A DNA stretch of 64,000 nucleotides from Gymnopilus junonius. Lineage: Eukaryota > Basidiomycota > Agaricomycetes > Agaricales > Galerinaceae. Position numbers and translations under genes: made by a program. The DNA lies in NCBI GenBank assembly GCA_015501075.1, contig JADNYJ010000007.1, forward strand, positions 62,001 to 126,000, in the 5' to 3' direction. Numbering within the stretch: the stretch's first letter is position 1; each line of letters begins with the position of its first letter. Positions 55,977 to 64,000 of the stretch are shown here, in pieces. Under the pieces are notes generated by a model that saw nothing but the letters and a program-made list of their open reading frames with translations, was not told the DNA's origin and made no database searches.

Positions 55977-56456
55977 TTTCGACTTCGAAGACGAGACGCG
56001 ACTCAACACTGATGCTGGAGACTAAAATGTGTCGTGGGAATGACCTTCCACAAAATGACATCGGGTAAGTTGCTGGAGTGAATGTACTAAAGGGCATAGT
56101 ACTTCGGTTTTGGAGAATCAGAGGAGTCTAATATGCCCGAATACAACCTCAGGCCTCAGCAGTAACCTGAGTAAGTACTTGTTTTCGATTAGTCCAAGTC
56201 CGGTTTTCGAATGTGGGAGTTCCGACATTTCTCAAGCTATAAGCAAGGCCTGGGCATCTGGAATTCCAAGTTGACTTGCGAAAACATCACGATTCTAATG
56301 ATTCCCTACTTATACGTTCATTCTGAGAATGTAAATTTAAAAGCTCCCGGAAAGGCATGCCAATTTCGTGACCTTCGAATATCTGAATGCTCGTGGGAAA
56401 TCAAGAACTCTGTAGACTGTCGGGTCCAGATTTCAATTTTTCCGTTCCCCGCTACA
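55977..56456. promoter_or_regulatory. Divergent promoter region, uL1m / mL40
   Basis: 480 bp between two mitoribosome genes on opposite strands. A shared promoter for two partners of one complex is plausible. A long in-frame extension of mL40 upstream exists, but the ATG at 56457 fits a mitochondrial leader better. Confidence 0.45.
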
Positions 56457-57026
56457 ATGTCGTCCTCCTCACTTATACGTTCTACAAGATCTAGATTTGC
56501 TCCTAAACACATACCATCCAATACCCGTGGTTATGCTGCTCCAGGAATTGACCAAAGCGGAGACCCCAAGAAAGAGATAATCCGACGTGTGCTCTATCCT
56601 AGTAATATTCGCAACCGTTCGACGCCAATTGGGACATGGCGTCCCGACGTCGGACGTGCTTTACAGCGTGCAATTCCGTCGGTTCAAGCACATGAAACCA
56701 TCGAACGCGCTTGGCTGTTGCACAAACGCCACATCAGAAAAGCACGAGAAGCAGAGACTGCGAGGAAGTTCGAATGTATGAAGAAGGCTATGGACGTTCT
56801 ACATGACTTGGATCCACGGCTCTATATGGAGGCAAATAAGAAGGACGATCCACGAGCTAGATCGAGTGAGGAGAAAGAAGCAATGAAGACCATGAAAGTC
56901 TCAGAAATCCGAGCCATGGAAGCTCGCATACGTGGATTGTTCCCTCGAGAATTGCGCATACCAACAGATACGCCATCACGTACGGGGTGGAAGTACGAAT
57001 GGAAATCATTTACACGGCCAATTTGA
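56457..57026 (+). CDS. Mitochondrial large-subunit ribosomal protein mL40 (MRPL28 type)
   Basis: A single exon of 189 codons starts at the ATG at 56457 with a basic leader, MSSSSLIRSTRSRFAPKHIP. The core reads DPKKEIIRRVLYPSNIRNRS, IGTWRPDVGRALQRAIPSVQ and ETIERAWLLHKRHIRKAREA, then a helix with DVLHDLDPRLYMEANKKD and the ending SRTGWKYEWKSFTRP. This matches mL40/MRPL28 in length and signature (RRVLYPSN, ERAW). Its lack of introns is notable among neighbours. It stands beside uL1m and Rsm22. Function: structural protein of the mitochondrial 54S subunit. Confidence 0.88.
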   Translation: MSSSSLIRSTRSRFAPKHIPSNTRGYAAPGIDQSGDPKKEIIRRVLYPSNIRNRSTPIGTWRPDVGRALQRAIPSVQAHETIERAWLLHKRHIRKAREAETARKFECMKKAMDVLHDLDPRLYMEANKKDDPRARSSEEKEAMKTMKVSEIRAMEARIRGLFPRELRIPTDTPSRTGWKYEWKSFTRPI

Positions 57027-57217
57027 TCGTCCGTTTTTTCCTAATGTTTTTTTACCTTATTCCTGACCGGCAATGATCCTCAGGATAGCGTGGCCACTCT
57101 TGGTCATCGCACACCCTTCCTTCTTCCAATAACTCACGCAGTACAAAAGGACTAAGCTATATATCCTTTAATATACACATTATAGAAAGCAAATCGCAAA
57201 GCCAATTCTAAATACGA

Positions 57218-59185
57218 TCAACTCCACCTGTCCTCGCGAATACCAAAGCCCTCTGCCATCAGTGTTCCAGGATCGGGTAATCTCGATGTGGAAGCTGTCT
57301 TGGCTAACACTGCTCCGTGAACAGACTCCAGGGCTTCTGTCCATTTATTCAAAGCGGCATAGCGTTTCTTTTCGAGGCTTTGCCTAAAATAAAGTACATT
57401 ATTAGCAATTGGTCAGTCCAAGAAGAGACATGTGGTCCTACTTTCGGTCGAGTTCCAGACGCATTCCAACTTGATCAATGCGACCTTCTACTTTACCCTC
57501 AAGGATGAGGCAATCAGAAGTTCTTCAACTTCTTCGGTATCGACATTGAGTTGCTATAAGCACATCTTCAGTGCGGTCCTTTAATTTGAACGAATCATAA
57601 TGACTTGCCTTGGCAAGGAAAGAAAGCTCCAATCGAGTGTATGGCTTTATGAGATCAATGAGGTACTGTGTACGCAAACTTCGAAGCAATTCCCCGATAT
57701 AGGAACGAATGAAGTTATCGTCCATAATGGTAGAACGGTTGTCTTTCAGAATCTTTTCAGCGAGGTGGACCTCACGCCGTTGATAGGCGTCAACAAGGTC
57801 CGTCATTGCTTTAATTTGAGGATCAGTCTTGTACCTAAGTATCCAGCAAGTCACAAAGTGTTCGCCAAACAATTGAGGACTACTCACGGTTTAGTTTCTT
57901 GACTATCAAAGGGATTAACCTCGCTACCAGTAAGCATATTCGCTAAGACTAAGTATTTCAAGACTTGTATTCGTTGTGGTGATCCAGCCTCATCGTAGTT
58001 CCGGAAAGACTCGAAGAAGTCTTCACTTGCGCGGTTCCATTGACCTTGTTTGATGTAAATGTGTTAGAAATAGTATTTTTAAAAGCATTTATGACATTGG
58101 GAAGCTTACGTTCACCCATCCACATCTTGCCACCACACTCTTTGATGACACCCATGATCCTTGGATGAGGAATGGCCGATCGAACTGCATTGCTAGCATT
58201 ATAAATCTCCTATTATTGATAGTCAGTCACTGTGCATATAGGAAAAGATGAACGTACTTTGAGCTTCTTGAAGTTGCGTGTTTCATTGTACATCTGGATC
58301 TCAAGAGCATAGATTTCGAGCAGTTGAGTCCCACGTTGAGATTGATCATCGCCGTCATTTGAAGCGGTTGTAGCATTGTGAAGCTCTCGGATAAGCTGGC
58401 AAGAGCTTAAACAATGGAGGTTGCACTCTGATAACTGAAGCTTACCTTGGACAGACGAGCGTATTCTTTACGATCTAACCAAAGCTTGGCTAGCTTCAAG
58501 TTTGTCTTGACGGAGAGACGCTGAGCAATCTTCAGAAACTGTAATAACGGAGAAAGATAGAGGTCGACCAACTTCGTTCTTTGCCTCTTCCAAAGCTTTC
58601 CGTGTCGCTTGATAGAACTTCTCTAAGACATCCACCTCGACAATGCCACCCTTTCCTCCACCAACGTAATCGAGAATACCATTGATAGATTTTTCGGAAT
58701 AATTTCGCGTTACAGCTGATTTCGTATAAGTGAGTAACTCGGTGTATGTCTTCAGAGCGTCGTTGGGTCTGTGCAATTCAAGAAACAACAACTTGGTCAT
58801 TTGTTTGAGTGCTTTGAATCCCCTAACCAAAGCATAAGAAAAATAGGTATCCAATAGCTCGAACGTGCCCACCAGTCTCCCTTCTCTTCCTCCTGGTCTA
58901 CAATGGCACGAAACTCTTTCAGAGCTTCCTCTGGGTTATCCTCTTTCTTGGCTGTGGAATCTGGTCAGGATCCAGACACGATAGCAGAGAAGAAGCATTG
59001 CGCACACTTAGCCTTATAGTACATATTTTCCACATCGACACTGCCGGATTCATTCGCATCTTCGTTATCAGAGTAATCGAAGCCGTAGTCCTGGGATGCT
59101 ACTGGTCGGATGACAGTCAAATTCATTGTAAAAGACATACTTCGTCATCACTTCCTTGCATATAATCGGCATCGTCGTCATCCAT
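57218..59185 (-). CDS. CSN2: COP9 signalosome subunit 2
   Basis: The gene begins [15 protein letters not shown] at 59185 and splices to [20 protein letters not shown] and ENMYYKAK, the usual acidic Csn2 start. Repeats follow: [98 protein letters not shown] and [20 protein letters not shown]. The PCI domain ends with [20 protein letters not shown] and [11 protein letters not shown]. Csn2 is the COP9 signalosome subunit that binds cullins during deneddylation. The closest relative is proteasome lid Rpn6, but the acidic N-terminus and RNYSEKSIN identify Csn2. Ten or so introns are needed; one removes 67 nt or so inside GDW-GFKAL. Confidence 0.93.
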
Positions 59186-59623
59186 GGTTGGGCTTTTAGG
59201 AAGTCAAGCGGGTTCGAAAAGGATGAGTATTGCGTGCGCCAATCTCGAGAGACTACTGCAAGTTCAATTACGCCAGTGACTTCAAGCATCTGAGCACGTG
59301 CACGCGCGTAGCTGGACAAAATACTAAGTAATAGTGACAAATATTATTTTTTGGCTCGAATAATTCCCCGATTTTCATAGTCAATCACCAACAAAATTCT
59401 CACTGAATACTGCACACAACTTATTGTACAAGGTGCGTGCAGAAACGATGTATATTTTGGAAGTTTTCATCAACAGCTGCCACAGCCAGTAGTAGCCACT
59501 TAGGGGGGTATTCCGAATCCACGTGACTTGCATGGACGTGCTCTTGATTAATGCCAATGATTTAACTTACGCCGTTGATTCATTTTACACTTTCTCCACT
59601 TTGACTTGTCAGCAGGTCTGAAG
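59186..59623. promoter_or_regulatory. Divergent promoter region, CSN2 / FAB1
   Basis: 438 bp between opposite start codons. Contains T-rich tracts just before the FAB1 start. No specific site is claimed. Confidence 0.45.
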
Positions 59624-62600
59624 ATGGAGTCTCCAGGCTCACCTCCCGGAATGGACTCTATAAGCGGTCAGTCCTCCAGGTCGAGGAGCAGCACCAAGCT
59701 GGCCGACGATGTACCATTAACAAGCAGCCTTACATCCTTCAACCCTTTCTCCGAGGAGGATGAACATGACCAATCATCATATACCCTAGTGACCTCTATC
59801 TTCTCCAGGATGAAGAATACGCTATCTGCACCTCTTTCTTCTGCAGTCAGTGGGACTCATACCACTGCTACGAGCCCAAACATGAATAATGTCACTTCCA
59901 ATAACGGACCTGAAGCGAGGCGGCCATCATACAATCCAGTGCCGACAAATTCTTCAAGCTTTTCAACCAGGACAGGAACTTCCGATAGATTGAACCCACT
60001 GTTGACCGCCCCGTCACAGGCTGCTCCTCCAATTGTCTCTCTAACACCAGCCCAGTCAGAAATCCCAACATATACAGTCGAGTACGACCGTACAACTAGC
60101 CAAAAGGCTCCTTACTCTCCTGCTGGCTGGGATGGTGGAGATAATGCTCTATTTGGTACCTCGATTCCTGGTTTCCCGATTCAAGATGATGCACGAAGCA
60201 TAAAGACTACGACAAGCCTTCATCGCTCGGGATCTGTCTCTAAAGTAATGCGACGGTTAAGGGGAGAAGGTATATATTCATCTCGACGCTCTTTTTATTC
60301 ATCCTCATTTTTTAGGTTTATCTCGAGATTATTGGATGGACGATGAGAATTGCAAAGAGTGCTATGATTGCAAGAGCGTGTTCACCACTTGGCGAAGGAA
60401 ACATCATTGCAGAATATGTGGTAAGGTGGGATTACTCTCTATTATAAACTTTAATTGAACGTCTTAGGCCAAATATTTTGTTCTCGCTGCGCCTCGAATA
60501 TTATCAAAGGGGCGAGATTTGGATCTCAGGGCATGGTGCGAACCTGTAACCTGTGCCTTGAGAAGCTTGCCAAAGTGGAGGAAGACGATGAAGATGATAG
60601 GCGCTCTGTCATTTCATCTGTTACCTCCTTCCCTGCTCATCAAATGGGGATGGATCCCTTTACTAATATGTCACATCCTCAATCTCCCTTTGCTGCGTCA
60701 CAGCTTTTTGGACGCGACGAACCATTCAATTTATTCTCTATTGCAGAAACAAAAAGGCCGCTGTATGATTCAGACGACAATCCATCTCGCCCAGAGACAC
60801 CCGTTATAAGAAGTGACACCAGCGTTTGGGAAGCAGTTCGAGATAACCCTGCTCCTTTTCGACGCGCTTTATCTGATGAGGAGAAAGACCACGGTTCACT
60901 CTCCAATCAATTCGACGAGGCTTCAGCTGCAGGTGCAACACACGGGAAAAATAAAATCGCTTTTCCTTCTACTCAGCCCATAAATATCGACAATTCGATG
61001 AGTTCTATCCAGTTCCCGATTGGCTCACCAGAGCAGTTGGGGACACCACGAGTTCTAAAAGGCTCAAAATCGTCGAGTAACCCTTACGGAGACCTTGAGG
61101 TTGCTACACCTTTCATCCGTAGCAGAGTGCAGAGTAGGCTTGAGCCCAATCTTGAAGTTGAACCAGGCTGGCGTACCAGACGTGAAAGCACCGCGTAAGT
61201 AGCATCTTCATTTTAATTTGAAGCCTTGACAATTCAAATCATATCTGAAACAGTTACGCCCAAGAGTTGAATCTTGCGTCGATGCTTCATCTTAAGATTA
61301 TGCTGCGTCAAATGTTGACTATCGCAGAAATTCCCAATATTAAAGAGTGGGAAAATACCTTACTCCGATTAGCCCTCCGTATCGCCCGAGAGATGACATT
61401 TACTGCACTCCCTCATCGCCAAGGGCAGGACATGGACGTCCGACGTTACGTGAAAATAAAGAAAATTCCTGGTGGAAAGCCTCGCGACTCTGAATATGTC
61501 ACTGGTGCCGTGATCACTAAGAATGTTGCGCACAAGCAAATGTCTAGGCTGCAGCTAAACCCTAGAATCATGCTCGTGACATTTCCATTGGAATTCTCGA
61601 GGGTTGAAGGTCAATATCTACACTTTGGTCAAATTGTTCGTCAGGAAAAGGAATATCTAGGTAATTTGGCCTCGCGCATAGCAGCCCTACGACCACACGT
61701 CGTACTTGTTGAGAAATCAGTGTCCAGGCTTGCTCTTGATGCGCTGGCAAAGCACAATATTGCTGTTGCGCGGACCGTCAAACCGTCTGCTATACAAACA
61801 ATAGCGAGGATGACTCAAGGTGATGTTTTCTCCTCAATGGACAAATTAGCATTGGAGCCACGACTTGGTCATTGCGCAAGATATTGTATTCAGACATATG
61901 ACCACCCTCTGATTCCTGGGCAGCGGAAAACTTACATGCGGTTCGAGGGTTGCAATCGTGATATGGGATGTACAATTATACTGCGAGGTGGGGATCTTGA
62001 TACCTTTGAGACGCATAAAGAAGGTCACTCGTTTCCTGACTTTTGTCGTACGGAACTTAAAACTCGAAACTCATCTTTGGAAAGATTCCGTCATCAGTCT
62101 TCCTACCTTTAATTCGCTGGCGATACCAACATTAGAAAGCCGATATTTGAATCTCAATATTTCTTCCAACCCAGTTTTTGTGGCCTCTTCTAATATCATG
62201 ACCCCGCAACTATTCTTATCTACGTCGTACGAACCCGGGCCGCCAAAGGTTTTCATTCTGAGGACGATGACCTTCCGAACGAGGATGCTGAACAGCGCCG
62301 CTTGTCGCGAAGAATAAGAGAATCTCTTGAACCCTACACGAGAACATTCATCTCAGTTTCTGCAACTCTGCGTTTCCCCCCACCTTATCCAATACGGCGC
62401 ATGAAGGAATTAGACAACATGATGCTGGATGCAAAGAGAGCTTGGGAAGATGAGGTAGTGTTGAAGGAGGAACGTCTGCAATCTCTGCACGCACAAGAAG
62501 AAACCATTATTGCTGTCACACCGACAAACATTCAAGACTCTTCTGAACTAGAAGTACAGACTGGCGAAGAACGCGAGGACATCTTTGCACAGATAGAAGC

Positions 62601-64000
62601 CTTGCCAGTTTTGAATCTGCCTTCAACGCCGTCAGCAGCAGAAGGCCTTCCAAAGACAAGCACAATAGATGATGCAACTTCCTACTTTGCATTGCCGGCT
62701 TCGTCTCCTGGTTCTTCAGCTCCAAATACTCCGGGGTTTGCACTCACACCACCCACCTATCATCAGCCCACTAAACCTGAGCCGCTCAAGACAGCAGCGG
62801 ACATCCGTCATCAAAGTCGTTATACCTTGCTCAAATGGCAACATGAAGAATATCGGCGGATCTGGGAGTGGTATCTTCGAAAGAATCCTGACGACTTTGT
62901 TGTAGAGAAGTATCAATGTATCCATCTCATGGAATTCACTATTCCGTCATCTGACATCGGTCAACATCGCCCTTGTTTTGTTCCTCAGCTCAAGTACATC
63001 AAATTTTACGGTGAAAACGACATGACTCTTGGCCAATTCATTGAGAAGTCTGTCAATGATACTCTGGTTCAATTTCTCGATCCCAAGGCTATTTGCACTG
63101 GGAAAGGCTGTGATCAACCATTGGCACGGCATTGCAAGGTCTATGTCCATCATGAATCCACTCTTTTCGTGGCAGTAGAACAGTGGGATGGTCAAATCAT
63201 TGGCCGTTCAGCTTTCCATCCTTCTCCCGATCTTATAACGACATGGAGTGCTTGTCGAGTATGTGGGTCAGCAACACCATTCATCCCTGTGTCTGAGGAA
63301 ATGCAGCGGTATTCTTTCGCGAAATTTCTTGAACTTCATTTTTATCCGGCAGATATCAAACTGGTTCAAGGTGCAGGGTGCCAACACAACATCTACCAAC
63401 ATCATATCCGATATTTTGCGTGTAAGGGTATGACAGTACGTTTTCAGGCTGACCCCATTGTGCTACATGAAGTTGTATTCCCGCCTTTCCGGATCCGTGT
63501 GCGTCCCGAAACTCAGTTGGAATTAAAAAATGCAGACTTCGAACGGTTGCACTACCGAAATATGCTTTGGTACACCGGATTAATTGACGACCTCAAATTA
63601 ATCAGTATAGATGCCGCCACTGGAGATGAATTGGCCGATGCTCGTTTACTTTCCGATATCAATTTATTGATATCAAGGGCAGAATCTGAAAGAGAAGAAA
63701 TTAGTCAATTAATTAACCAGACGTATAGGGATACGCCTCCTACTGACACCCTTGCTCTCAATCAGATTCACGCCTTCCGTCAAGACAAAATAGTGGCATG
63801 GCAAGCGGACTTTGACCGACTTCCCAAACCCCGCCCTCAGAATACGATCAGTCGGAATAGCAACAGATCTTCTGCCTTCGAGTCTGTCAGGGCTATGTGG
63901 CCCAGAAGATACGACCTAGCTGCACATTTGAGCTGCCACATCTTCCCTCTTCTAGCGTATCCGAAGCCGAAGAAGGACCACTCAAGTCACGTCGACCAAC
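59624..64000 (+). CDS. FAB1: FAB1/PIKfyve phosphatidylinositol-3-phosphate 5-kinase, kinase domain beyond window
   Basis: The Ser-rich N-terminus starts MESPGSPPGMDSISGQSSRS. A FYVE finger follows across introns: NCKECYDCKSVFTTWRRKHH, CRICG-QIFCSRCASNIIKG and VRTCNLC. The Cpn60/TCP1-like region includes LASMLHLKIMLRQMLTIAEI, NPRIMLVTFPLEFSRVEGQY and MGCTIILRGGDLDT. The sequence then needs a one-base shift at 62005-62007 to continue LRRIKKVTRFLTFVVRNLKL. Later blocks (RTFISVSATLRFPPPYPIRR, HRPCFVPQLKYIKFYGENDM, HYRNMLWYTGLIDDLK) are intact to the right edge. FAB1 makes PI(3,5)P2 on endosomes and vacuoles, downstream of Rab5 and Vps34. An intron between about 62097 and 62262 would bring the frame back. 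Confidence 0.9.

Overview
This window is nuclear DNA from a filamentous basidiomycete, most likely a mushroom-forming Agaricomycete. The evidence is the dense packing of genes on both strands, many short GT-AG introns (mostly about 45-65 nt) that often interrupt conserved motifs, a DUF6535 membrane protein, an atypical basidiomycete-style homeodomain protein, and protein sequences that fit basidiomycete housekeeping genes. Nearly all genes had to be read by splicing by eye, so exon borders are inferred unless a conserved motif fixes them.

Layout. 1-7.3 kb: a MEI2-like RRM protein (cut by the left edge), divergent from a Rab5-type GTPase, then a Cdc25-type RasGEF divergent from IST1 (ESCRT-III). 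7.3-19.6 kb: a LaeA-like methyltransferase, the Ski2 RNA helicase, a homeodomain protein with a degenerate recognition helix, and an unidentified Ser/Pro-rich protein. 19.6-27.3 kb: a DCAF11/WDR23 WD40 protein divergent from a TBL1/Sif2-like LisH-WD40 protein, then LAMTOR2 and a 'D-less' prenyl diphosphate synthase subunit (Dlp1/PDSS2). 27.8-44.1 kb: DUF6535 protein, an NVJ2/TEX2-like SMP lipid-transfer protein, an unidentified Ser/Pro-rich protein, a coiled-coil golgin-like protein and a G-protein beta subunit. 44.1-49.9 kb: a gene-poor stretch of about 3.2 kb followed by two tiny proteins that are each a single double-stranded-RNA-binding domain, then a small mitochondrial-type membrane protein. 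50.0-57.0 kb: Sad1/USP39, and three mitochondrial translation genes in a row (Rsm22/METTL17, uL1m, mL40). 57.2-64 kb: COP9 signalosome subunit 2, divergent from FAB1/PIKfyve, which runs off the right edge.

Themes. Endolysosomal trafficking and nutrient signalling recur (Rab5, IST1, LAMTOR2, FAB1, NVJ2, RasGEF, G-beta). Cullin-ligase biology appears twice (DCAF11, CSN2). Mitochondrial biogenesis is represented by Dlp1, Rsm22, uL1m, mL40 and the small membrane protein. At least six neighbouring gene pairs are divergent with 180-480 bp between start codons.

The most unusual items are the tandem single-dsRBD genes with two shared intron positions, the homeodomain with Ser in place of the invariant Asn, a 6-nt microexon in the Rab5 gene, a GC-AG intron inside an RRM, and a one-base reading-frame break inside the conserved chaperonin-like region of FAB1. 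No rRNA, tRNA, CRISPR, intact transposon or mating-type locus was recognised.
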